NCBI GenBank assembly: GCA_019057815.1
Contig: JAHLWR010000028.1
Span: 1-45,655 of the forward strand
Reading direction: 5' to 3'
Length of the DNA stretch: 45,655 nucleotides
Origin: Candidatus Heimdallarchaeota archaeon
GTDB taxonomy: Archaea; Asgardarchaeota; Heimdallarchaeia; Heimdallarchaeales; Heimdallarchaeaceae
The translations under genes were made by a program, and so were the position numbers. The notes below the pieces were generated by a model. The model was not told the DNA's origin and searched no databases. It saw only the letters and a list, made by a program, of their open reading frames with translations. Shown in pieces: positions 1-7,792 of the stretch (the first letter of the stretch is position 1; each line of letters begins with the position of its first letter).

Positions 1-317
1 CATACCCTCCGTAACCCATCATTTTAAACTGTTACCAAGGTGGGTTTAGTTAACAGTATATTTTTTTGGTGTTTATATAGGGTCGTATTGGTTATCCTTT
101 GAAGGATTGTAGATATGCACCAACTTCATGGTGGTCCTCGGGTCTACATCCAACAAAAACCCAAAAGCAAACCGTAAGCATCCTTGCAAGAGGGTGTGGG
201 CGGTGTAGGAGGGTATGTGGCGTCCCCATGATGTGCCCCAAGCACTTCTAAAGAATTTATACAAAATTCATGTCATATTATTTCCTATTCATTAATAGGT
301 AAAAAGAAAAGGAGGAA
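1..317. other. GC-richer unassigned stretch with a doubtful 63-codon ORF
   Basis: No recognisable gene. Bases about 80-245 are visibly richer in G+C than the surrounding DNA. A minus-strand open frame (264 to 73, TTG start, 63 codons) crosses it, but its product resembles nothing I know and it has no convincing ribosome binding site. A 10-bp perfect inverted repeat, CATACCCTCC at 1-10 and its complement at 208-217, lies here. The composition suggests a remnant of a mobile element or a structured RNA; neither can be shown. It does not fold into an obvious tRNA by eye. Confidence 0.3.
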
Positions 318-1466
318 CTAGTCGATTTTTAGTTCTAGATAAGATTTTCTTATAGTTTCTTCTTGGTCTAATATGCTTTTTCTACTATCCCTACCTGCTT
401 CTAAAATCTCCCAAAACCTGTCAACATAATCAGGATGAATACCCGTTAAAACTCCTCTTATTGATAGAATCGGTTCTTCAACTGTTGTTAGAGATATTTT
501 AATACTCCCTTTTTCAAATCTTTTTTCTATCTTTCTTGTTTCAAAAGTTGTTTGAGCTGAAAGCGGTGTTGTTATTGTCAGATACCCTCTTTTAGCTCTT
601 GTAACATCAGCTGTTAAACTTGAATTTTCATCCAATTCACTGAAGAACAAATCAGAAAACCTGAGATTTTGCACTTTTTCTATTTCATCGTACTCTTTAT
701 CCATAGCTATGATAATACCAATACCTGTAGCTTCTTTGCCAAAGGCAGCGAAAAAGTCATTTAAGTCCGCATTGTATTCTTCATGATTGCTTTCTTGTAG
801 AGAAAACAAGATAGTTGTAGTAAGCGTCTCTGCTAGAAGGTTATTGCTCTGTTTCAAAGCTTCTGATAGCGATTCATCTTCGAATTTCTTTAAGAGTTTT
901 TCATTGTCAAATAACAAGATTGGGCTGTAAGGTCCTTTGAAATCGAACCCTAGGAAGTGAAGCGCTTTTGCAGCATTGTATTGGATAAGAGAAGATTCGT
1001 CTTTTTCAGGAGCTATGAAAACAATAGTTGGAGAATCTCCTGTTATATCTTTAATCATCTTACCTGCGAGCATGGAGACGGCAGCACCAGTACCTCCTCC
1101 ACTTCCAATGATAAGATGTAAGGCTTTATGATCTTCACCTTCTCTTCTTGTATCAGAACTCTTGTAAAAAACAACTTTTTCTATCTTATCTTTTAACTCG
1201 TGGTTCTTGCTTTCCAAAATTTTCGCGACTTCATTTATTTCACCGTTTGAAGAAGATTCTTTTCTTCCGAACCAGTATTTATCGCTAAAATTGTCAATTT
1301 GCGGAGTAAAATTATCTACTTGGTTAATGGCAAGAGATCGGACATTGATGTCATTTTCTTTAAATTTTTGTACTATAAGATCTCCAACTCTACAACCAGC
1401 ATTCCCAGCACCAATAATAGTGATAGATATTTTCTTTCCAAACAATTTTCGTTTTAACCAAGACAT
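318..1466 (-). CDS. FtsZ/tubulin-superfamily GTPase
   Basis: Predicted GTP-dependent filament-forming protein of 382 residues. The glycine-rich N-terminal loop IGAGNAG (residues 18-24) matches the FtsZ/CetZ nucleotide loop. The tubulin/FtsZ signature GSGGGTGAA is at residues 121-129. The T7 synergy loop is NADLND (232-237), with the Asn and both acidic positions of the FtsZ NxDxxD motif that drive GTP hydrolysis between subunits. It is too divergent to call FtsZ1, FtsZ2, CetZ or artubulin with confidence. The ATG at 1466 is chosen because it lies 2 nt after the stop of the upstream membrane-protein gene and behind a GGAGAGGG-type site; an upstream in-frame start at 1520 would overlap that gene. 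The two genes are probably co-transcribed. A sequence-related but degenerate paralogue is at 2917-4179. Confidence 0.85.
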   Translation of the reverse strand: MSWLKRKLFGKKISITIIGAGNAGCRVGDLIVQKFKENDINVRSLAINQVDNFTPQIDNFSDKYWFGRKESSSNGEINEVAKILESKNHELKDKIEKVVFYKSSDTRREGEDHKALHLIIGSGGGTGAAVSMLAGKMIKDITGDSPTIVFIAPEKDESSLIQYNAAKALHFLGFDFKGPYSPILLFDNEKLLKKFEDESLSEALKQSNNLLAETLTTTILFSLQESNHEEYNADLNDFFAAFGKEATGIGIIIAMDKEYDEIEKVQNLRFSDLFFSELDENSSLTADVTRAKRGYLTITTPLSAQTTFETRKIEKRFEKGSIKISLTTVEEPILSIRGVLTGIHPDYVDRFWEILEAGRDSRKSILDQEETIRKSYLELKID

Positions 1467-1468
1467 TA

Positions 1469-2836
1469 TTAACCCTCTCCTGCGACTGCTTTGATTATCC
1501 TTTGCATGTTTAAACCCCAAATAACAATAGCTGTCAAACTTTTGATGATTTTCCCTGTAGAAATTGGAACTGTTCGCATTCCAGCTATGTAACCCCGTAG
1601 TTGATACATTGTTGATGTTTCTACTTTTGCTACTTCTGCATATCTTTTATCAAACTCCATTACACTAGCAAAAATGTAATTGTCTAGTTCTATTAGGGCT
1701 TTAACTTTGAATTTCTTCATTTTGTTACCAAACAGGTAGATTGGAAAGACTATAACCAGCACTAAAATAACTGCAATTAGCACTCCAATTAATACAACAA
1801 AAACGCTCCACTCATATTTAGATTTTATGAAGAGAAAATCAAAGCCGACTGTAGGCATCTCTCCATTAACACCATAAATCAGCTGATTTAACCCTCCCAC
1901 AACCATGGCAATGGTAATTATTACTGCAGATAAAATTCCTGAGATTGGAATATTCTCAAGTTGTCGTATTGATCTTCCAGGAGTATTACCTAAAGCCCAG
2001 ATGATCTCATAGTTTTCTTTGTTTAGTAGAGTTCCATATTCTTCTTGATAAATACGAATTTTTTGTTTGATTGTTTTTAGCACTTTCGAATAAATTCTTG
2101 TATTTAAAATCATATAATAAGTTGCCAAGATAAAGATATATAGTAAAATAGGATTAAAGAAACACGCAACTATTCCAAAGAATTTAGCTACCCCTATTGG
2201 TTGTGAAAAAGAGTAATTTACAAGAGGGATAGAAATTCCTAATCCTGCTAATATTGATGTTATGATAATCAACGGATTGGTTGGTAATTTTCTATCATAG
2301 AACTTATTATAATAATCTCTCACTGGCTTTTCAAGCCATTCTATTCTCTTCTCCATAATTAAGCCTAGAAAACCATCATGAGTATATTTCAAGTAGAATA
2401 GAGACATTATCACTGCAATTATTATTGGAGTACTGACTGTGAAAAGTACATCTATAGCTTCTGGAATAGTTAGAGCTGTATGGGCTAGAATTATATTTGG
2501 GATCATTAAGATTAACACAAAAACCCACAACTTAGTGAATTCTCTCCACCTCATAGCTAATATTGTATTTAGTTTTACCTTAAAAAGTGCAATAGGGAAA
2601 CGATAAAATTTCTTGAAGGGGTTGAGTAATGCTTCAACATCTTTAGGATTTTCCACGCCTGCAGCTGTTCTAGGGAATTTCTTTTGGTGCTCTATTATTA
2701 AATTCTCAAAATCAAAAGAGGGGATATTAATCTTTTCCTTAGATTTTACTACACGAGCTTTAACTGAAATTTGATTAGTAGTAACAGATTCCATTACAGT
2801 ATCCTTTTTGTTTCGCTTCTTTTTAACATTTCTCAT
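1469..2836 (-). CDS. Multi-pass membrane protein of unknown function
   Basis: About 455 residues, not recognised. A basic N-terminus (KKKRNKK near the start) and a soluble stretch of about 100 residues are followed by roughly six hydrophobic segments, including pairs near residues 105-155, 190-245 and 305-370, with charged loops between them. The C-terminus is amphipathic. It lies directly upstream of the FtsZ/tubulin-like gene, with 2 nt between stop and ATG, so the two are probably made together; this makes it a candidate membrane anchor or partner of the filament protein, which is inference from context only. The ATG at 2836 is preferred over the GTG one codon earlier. Confidence 0.65.
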   Translation of the reverse strand: MRNVKKKRNKKDTVMESVTTNQISVKARVVKSKEKINIPSFDFENLIIEHQKKFPRTAAGVENPKDVEALLNPFKKFYRFPIALFKVKLNTILAMRWREFTKLWVFVLILMIPNIILAHTALTIPEAIDVLFTVSTPIIIAVIMSLFYLKYTHDGFLGLIMEKRIEWLEKPVRDYYNKFYDRKLPTNPLIIITSILAGLGISIPLVNYSFSQPIGVAKFFGIVACFFNPILLYIFILATYYMILNTRIYSKVLKTIKQKIRIYQEEYGTLLNKENYEIIWALGNTPGRSIRQLENIPISGILSAVIITIAMVVGGLNQLIYGVNGEMPTVGFDFLFIKSKYEWSVFVVLIGVLIAVILVLVIVFPIYLFGNKMKKFKVKALIELDNYIFASVMEFDKRYAEVAKVETSTMYQLRGYIAGMRTVPISTGKIIKSLTAIVIWGLNMQRIIKAVAGEG

Positions 2837-2839
2837 CAC

Positions 2840-2916
2840 ATTTCACAAAAATTTAGTCTATTTCTATATGTAAAAAGTCTTAAAAAGCTGTTGCCAACTC
2901 AATATATGTAGAAAAA
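2840..2916. promoter_or_regulatory. Divergent promoter region between the tubulin-like loci
   Basis: These 77 bp separate the minus-strand membrane protein/GTPase pair from the plus-strand paralogue. An AT-rich box, CTATATGTAAA at 2864-2874, could serve as TATA element for the plus-strand gene (about 48 nt before its ATG). Its complement could serve the minus-strand gene (about 30-33 nt before the start). The arrangement suggests co-expression of all three genes. Confidence 0.4.
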
Positions 2917-4179
2917 ATGTCATGGATAACCTCAATTTTTGGAAAAAAGAGTAAGGGTGTCAAAGCTGATGTACCTGAACTCTTTAATGCTCTTTACGAA
3001 TTTAATCATGATAAAATAATCGAAAATTCCCAAAGCGTGGAAAATAAGCTAGATGGATGCAAGATTTCAGATACGCTTTTTCTTGAAGGGCTAAAAACAG
3101 TTGATACTATCGGATTTCTTTTTGTTGGTAGTGAAGGCTTGGAAACTCTTTCAGTAATGCACAGTATAACCTCTAATATCGCTACTTCATTGCTTTTGGC
3201 AAATGACGAAATTCTGAGTAACAATACTCTTCGAGTCCCAACAATCGAGTTACCTTCTATTTCAAAACCAAAAGACACATTTTTCGAAGGAACAAGATGG
3301 TATGAAAATAATGAAGAAAGAATTAAAGACTATGTGCAAAAACTAATAAAAGACATTTCTCTAGTTTTTATTTTTACAGATAATACATGTTTTAATTTTG
3401 GTTTGTTAAAAAAAATAATGGCTTTTATTAAGTTTCAAAAAATCCAGCCTGTAATTGTACTAAAACTTCCTCCCAAGAATACAGAACTATCAAACGAAAT
3501 TTCAACTTTGATGTTTATCCATTCAATTTCTCAAGCAAAAGAAGAGGAGAGTTTCTCATATTTACTGCTAGATGAAGAGCTACTTAAAAAATCAAATAAA
3601 ACCATTTCTTCTGATGTGCTAACTAAAAAATTCCAACACCGTATTGCTACTGTGATTGTTGATCTCATTTCAGCAAGCCAAATGCCTTCAAAATTCTATC
3701 AAATAGATCAATCTAATTTCATCCGAATATTCGATAATTGTTTGGGACCATGCAAACTCTTATCTTATGAAATTTACGACGATAAACCTTCACTATCAGG
3801 GTTATTAAAAGACTTGAAATTGGCTGAAACCTTCAACACTAGGCAACAAGCAACTCGAGGTTTTTTAGTTATTCAACCAGGACCTAAGGGGTTGCAAACT
3901 AAAGAATATAGATTTATGAGAAACAGATTCTCTAAAATAGATGTTGTTTTTTCAATTCTTGAAGAAAGAAAAAGAGGGTCGTTAGTAAGAGGAATACTGA
4001 CATTTAATGAGACACCTAAAATACTCTTAGAGCGTTACACCACTTTTTCAGATATAATAATAGAAATAGTTAATGATGAAGATCAAGTTATTGGCTACGC
4101 CGACATGAGTGAGATAGAGAAACTATGGGATATTGAGCATTATTACATAAGACCACGTCCAAAACCAGAAAAGAAATAA
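2917..4179 (+). CDS. Degenerate FtsZ/tubulin-superfamily paralogue, probably unable to bind GTP
   Basis: 420 residues. The start, MSWITSIFGKK, mirrors MSWLKRKLFGKK of the GTPase at 318-1466, and the two can be aligned by eye along their length. The segment VFIFTDNTCFNFG stands where the partner has LIIGSGGGTGAAV. LLLDEELLKK corresponds to LLFDNEKLLKK, and TRGFLVIQ to KRGYLTIT near the start of the C-terminal domain. The tubulin glycine signature is gone, and the T7 region reads IDQSNF instead of NADLND, so GTP binding and hydrolysis are unlikely. The C-terminal domain is better kept than the nucleotide pocket, suggesting a structural or regulatory partner that caps or co-assembles with the active protein. 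Homology is inferred from my own alignment; a structure prediction would settle it. Confidence 0.65.
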   Translation: MSWITSIFGKKSKGVKADVPELFNALYEFNHDKIIENSQSVENKLDGCKISDTLFLEGLKTVDTIGFLFVGSEGLETLSVMHSITSNIATSLLLANDEILSNNTLRVPTIELPSISKPKDTFFEGTRWYENNEERIKDYVQKLIKDISLVFIFTDNTCFNFGLLKKIMAFIKFQKIQPVIVLKLPPKNTELSNEISTLMFIHSISQAKEEESFSYLLLDEELLKKSNKTISSDVLTKKFQHRIATVIVDLISASQMPSKFYQIDQSNFIRIFDNCLGPCKLLSYEIYDDKPSLSGLLKDLKLAETFNTRQQATRGFLVIQPGPKGLQTKEYRFMRNRFSKIDVVFSILEERKRGSLVRGILTFNETPKILLERYTTFSDIIIEIVNDEDQVIGYADMSEIEKLWDIEHYYIRPRPKPEKK

Positions 4180-4189
4180 TTGATTTTTA

Positions 4190-4214
4190 ACCAAAAATTT
4201 TTTTTTCTTTAAGC
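4190..4214 (+). terminator. T-rich terminator
   Basis: A run of nine or more T residues within a T-rich stretch starts about 15 nt after the stop of the degenerate tubulin-like gene. This is typical of archaeal intrinsic termination, which needs no hairpin. Confidence 0.55.
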
Positions 4215-4285
4215 TAGTAATATTCAACCAAAAAGTATATAATTGCTCTTTCACCAGCCTTCTTAAAGTGTCTCTCAAAAATGCG

Positions 4286-4294
4286 TTATATAAA
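4286..4294 (+). promoter_or_regulatory. TATA box of the LVIVD surface-protein gene
   Basis: TTATATAAA centred near 4290, about 46 nt before the ATG at 4336. This predicts a start site near 4316 and a short leader holding the AGAGGA ribosome binding site. Confidence 0.6.
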
Positions 4295-4335
4295 TTTTGG
4301 GTGACAAGCAGTATTAGTATAAAGAGGAATAAACT

Positions 4336-7326
4336 ATGCGACGTGAGTTTCGTATACTAATTGGTATTTCAATTATAGGACTTACATTAGGGTCCTCAAT
4401 TGCATTGGGTATACTTTTACCTTTAAAATCTCAAGATATTATGGAAGAAATCAACGATGATTTATTAGATTTCAGTCAAATAAACTTAAAAGATTTCGAT
4501 CCTTATATTGGTTCAGATTCTAATTATTCAGATTTCATGTATATGGATGCAAGTTCTAACGATTCGAACTTCTCTTTTCAGACTAAGTTTGAATTCTTTA
4601 ATGTCAGCGATCGTAATGCTTACTTAGATTATAACACTCGAATATCCTATATGTACGTTCCTGGAGAGTTAGTATTTGATACTTATCAAGTTAGATATGT
4701 TAAAGAATACAATTTCGAAGAGGGTTATTTTGTTTATGCAACTAAAAAATTATATCTTCTAAACACTGACTCTAACATATCTCTCAAAGGTACTGAAAAA
4801 GTACTAAACTTCAACTATATGTGGCCTTACTACGTGAAAAACTTTGGTAACGGAACAGAATATGGTTTTCAAGCATATATCGCCGCTTTCCTTATCCAGC
4901 AAGAATTAAACCAAACAGAAGGATATGATGAAAGTGATCTTGCATATTTGGTTCTCAATCAAAATTACGCTGAAGCTGAAGGTATGATTTCTTTGTCTAC
5001 CTATCTCCCACATAACTGGTTAGGTGTAAGACCAGCCTATATCTATCCTCAATTTGATAGACCAACAAGTTACAGGATTTTATATAATGCTATATATAAT
5101 GGTCATGATTATTCTGTACTAACTGGAGAACCAGGTAGCCCTAAATTTTTCTTAGATTTAATTCAAGGTCTTTATTATGATTCATCAGTTTTAAGTGTAG
5201 ATGTTGTTCAATTACTCGCTGATATATATGGGATAGATACAGTACCTGAGCTGGAATACGCAAAATCTTTTGCTGCTTATATGAAGTTTCTATTAGGGCA
5301 ACCATCTTTAGATTGGCTATACGGAAATGGTATCTCATACATTTGTAAGAGGACGACGTTGGAATGGATTATAGGAATTGAAGACCCACTATTTGGTGGT
5401 AAAAGATTTCCATTAATCTCAAATGACACTATTGAAATAGAAACTGATTGGGAAACTGAGCTTCATTATGTCGCAAACACAGGTTCAAATAATATTACAA
5501 AAGTAGCTTTGCTTATCGGAATAGCTAATATTCCAAGTTTTGAGGGAGCTTATTCCACTGAAATTATAGTTGACGAAGAACGAAATTTAGCTTATGTAAT
5601 CGAAGACAATATTGGAGTAAAAATAGTTGATCTAAACAGTTCCTTGTTTATGGCTGTTGCAGAATATAGTGACTTTGAATTCGATAAAGGAATTGTTGAA
5701 GCAATAACATATTCTGGAAACTTTGTCTTTGTTGCTGAAGGTGAAAGTGGTCTGGAAGTACTGGATACTTCTAACCTAGTGGATGTAAAAACGGTTTACC
5801 AAAGTGAGCTAAGCGAAGTCTCCAAGGATATGCGAGATGTAGCTATGGCAGAAGGTCCTTCACCAGATAATTATACAATATTAGCTGTAGCTAACGGTGA
5901 ACATGGTTTAGCACTTTTCGAGTTTGCAAACGGTGAACTTGCTAATTCTAACACTTTTGATATATCTCAAGGAATAGCACAAGACATTACAATCTATGGA
6001 GATTATGCTATTGTAGGTTTAGGAGAAAATGGTATTGTTGTTCTTGATATTTCCTCTCCAAATTCTGTTTCTGAACTAAGTTACTACAATATAACAAATG
6101 ACGGTGATTTGAATAATGTTCTTGAGCTTAAAGCTTATGATGATGTTCTTTACATCATTGATGAAGATGAAGGACTTATAATATATGATATAAGTTTTGG
6201 TTTCTTATTCAAAAGAGGGAAACTAGCTAATTCCGGAGGAGAAATCTATCAGAACCTACAAATCGCTGGAAGTAATGATATCTATCTAACAAGAGGTACA
6301 GCAGGTTTTGTTCATGTTGATGTAACAGTCTCTGATTTTCCAATAATCGTTGGAACATTCGACGAAACTGATGGTTTGAAAAGTTCCGCAGAAAGTATTT
6401 ATGTGGTTGGAAGCGATATTTACCTAGCTGATTTAGAACAAGGTATAGTACATATTGTCAACATTACAGCTACAGAGTATGAAGTTGTTAGAAGAGACGT
6501 GATTCACACATATGTAGAATGCTGGAAAAGTTATAATAAAGTTCAGTTTAGTAATTGGCAATTCAAAAACTATGAATGGATCGACACGGTTACAGACACA
6601 TATGATTTCTTTAATTTATATAATAATGTAGAACGAGGGCTAAGATTGCAGTGGTCAGAACAATACTTTAGACCTTTCATATTTTCATCACTAAGAGACA
6701 CTGGTCTATTCAAAGACGAAATAGCTTTTGTCTATCAAGCAGAAGCACAGATACCTTATTTACAATTAGACACCTATGATTTATATGGTCAAGAGTATGC
6801 AGATTTCATACCTTCTACATTCGTACATGTAGGAATTTGGGACAAAATGTATCCAGAACTGGATTTGACTATCAACGATTTCAATCTTACCCATTCTTTC
6901 CCTGGAAGGTTACGTGATGAGTTTCATATGCAATATATGTCTGTTGAACCAATTTCTGGATCAGTTGTAGAAAAAAGAGATCGAGTTCAATTTAATACAA
7001 GAGTATCACAATATGATGAAGAAATATATTCACTGTTGGCTGATACAGTTCCGATAACACAACTTGCATTCTACTACTATAATACTTGGCACTCTACATA
7101 TGCAGGAATGACCGCTGATATGGCAGAATTATATTGGCAAGAAGATGTAATACTAGGAACATTTACCCTATCAGATAAGCTAAAAGAAGATTTCTTAAAT
7201 AAAATTGATCTAGCTGATGCTTTCCGTACTTCTGGAGCTTTTTCTGCAATGTTTGTGATAGCTCTTGGTTTTGTAGCTACTTCAGTTGTATTGCACAAAA
7301 CTAAAATGAAACCCAAAATTAAATGA
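4336..7326 (+). CDS. Membrane-anchored surface protein with LVIVD-like beta-propeller repeats
   Basis: 996 residues. An N-terminal hydrophobic segment (about residues 7-30) could be a signal anchor, and a second hydrophobic segment (about 966-986) is followed by a short basic tail, so the bulk should lie outside the cell. Residues about 405-720 hold repeats of the LVIVD type, seen as recurring units such as VFVAEGESGLEVLD, AIVGLGENGIVVLD and YIIDEDEGLIIYD, which form a beta propeller in that family. The flanking regions (about 40-400 and 730-960) are rich in aromatic and acidic residues and have many N-x-S/T sites, consistent with glycosylation. It is monocistronic, with its own TATA box and terminator tract. 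Function is unknown; adhesion or S-layer association is a guess. Confidence 0.75.
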   Translation: MRREFRILIGISIIGLTLGSSIALGILLPLKSQDIMEEINDDLLDFSQINLKDFDPYIGSDSNYSDFMYMDASSNDSNFSFQTKFEFFNVSDRNAYLDYNTRISYMYVPGELVFDTYQVRYVKEYNFEEGYFVYATKKLYLLNTDSNISLKGTEKVLNFNYMWPYYVKNFGNGTEYGFQAYIAAFLIQQELNQTEGYDESDLAYLVLNQNYAEAEGMISLSTYLPHNWLGVRPAYIYPQFDRPTSYRILYNAIYNGHDYSVLTGEPGSPKFFLDLIQGLYYDSSVLSVDVVQLLADIYGIDTVPELEYAKSFAAYMKFLLGQPSLDWLYGNGISYICKRTTLEWIIGIEDPLFGGKRFPLISNDTIEIETDWETELHYVANTGSNNITKVALLIGIANIPSFEGAYSTEIIVDEERNLAYVIEDNIGVKIVDLNSSLFMAVAEYSDFEFDKGIVEAITYSGNFVFVAEGESGLEVLDTSNLVDVKTVYQSELSEVSKDMRDVAMAEGPSPDNYTILAVANGEHGLALFEFANGELANSNTFDISQGIAQDITIYGDYAIVGLGENGIVVLDISSPNSVSELSYYNITNDGDLNNVLELKAYDDVLYIIDEDEGLIIYDISFGFLFKRGKLANSGGEIYQNLQIAGSNDIYLTRGTAGFVHVDVTVSDFPIIVGTFDETDGLKSSAESIYVVGSDIYLADLEQGIVHIVNITATEYEVVRRDVIHTYVECWKSYNKVQFSNWQFKNYEWIDTVTDTYDFFNLYNNVERGLRLQWSEQYFRPFIFSSLRDTGLFKDEIAFVYQAEAQIPYLQLDTYDLYGQEYADFIPSTFVHVGIWDKMYPELDLTINDFNLTHSFPGRLRDEFHMQYMSVEPISGSVVEKRDRVQFNTRVSQYDEEIYSLLADTVPITQLAFYYYNTWHSTYAGMTADMAELYWQEDVILGTFTLSDKLKEDFLNKIDLADAFRTSGAFSAMFVIALGFVATSVVLHKTKMKPKIK

Positions 7327-7395
7327 TATGATTCTGTCTCCATGTCGATTAGCAGAACCTTTCTTTTAGAGGTCAAGGAGATAAGAACTTGTCAT

Positions 7396-7434
7396 AGATT
7401 TTTTTTTCTTCTTTTCTTTTCTTTATTTTTATTT
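7396..7434 (+). terminator. Pyrimidine/T-tract terminator
   Basis: A nearly unbroken run of T with scattered C, about 70 nt downstream of the surface-protein stop. It resembles archaeal T-tract terminators. Confidence 0.5.
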
Positions 7435-7724
7435 GATGCTTTCACATAATTAAAACACTCAAAGCAAGTTTTTACCTTTATTTCAGTTTCTTCTAACTGT
7501 TGATAGCAGAAGTCCCATTCCTTTAGGTAGGAGTAATACCTCAAGTTCTTCTTGTTGTTTTCTTCACAATTTTCAAGGCTGTAGATTCCAAAGGTATACT
7601 TCTATATTGCTTAACATGCTTTCAGTAAATAGTGTGTTGGTTGAGGATATAGTTTGTGATGAGTCTTCTTCATTATATCATCAGTCTATGGAAAAGGATT
7701 ATTACATATCAAGAATAGAAACAC

Positions 7725-7735
7725 ATTATATATAC
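7725..7735 (+). promoter_or_regulatory. TATA box of the topoisomerase VI operon
   Basis: ATTATATATAC, about 63 nt before the proposed start at 7793. It predicts transcription from near 7757 and a leader of about 36 nt with an AAGGT motif shortly before the start codon. Confidence 0.5.
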
Positions 7736-7792
7736 TTTAATACTAAAATATTGATACTGAATTATAAAAAAGTAATATAGAAGGTAAACTGC

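Larger units (their letters stand above)
7327..7792. other. Intergenic region before topoisomerase VI
   Basis: 466 bp without a supported gene. It begins with a pyrimidine/T tract (about 7396-7434) that probably terminates the surface-protein transcript, and ends with the promoter of the topoisomerase VI operon. I see nothing interpretable between them. Confidence 0.5.

Noticed and set aside
80-245. tRNA-like sequence in the GC-rich stretch
   Set aside because: A GGTCCTCGGGTCTACATCC segment recalls a T arm, but no matching acceptor, D and anticodon arms can be drawn.
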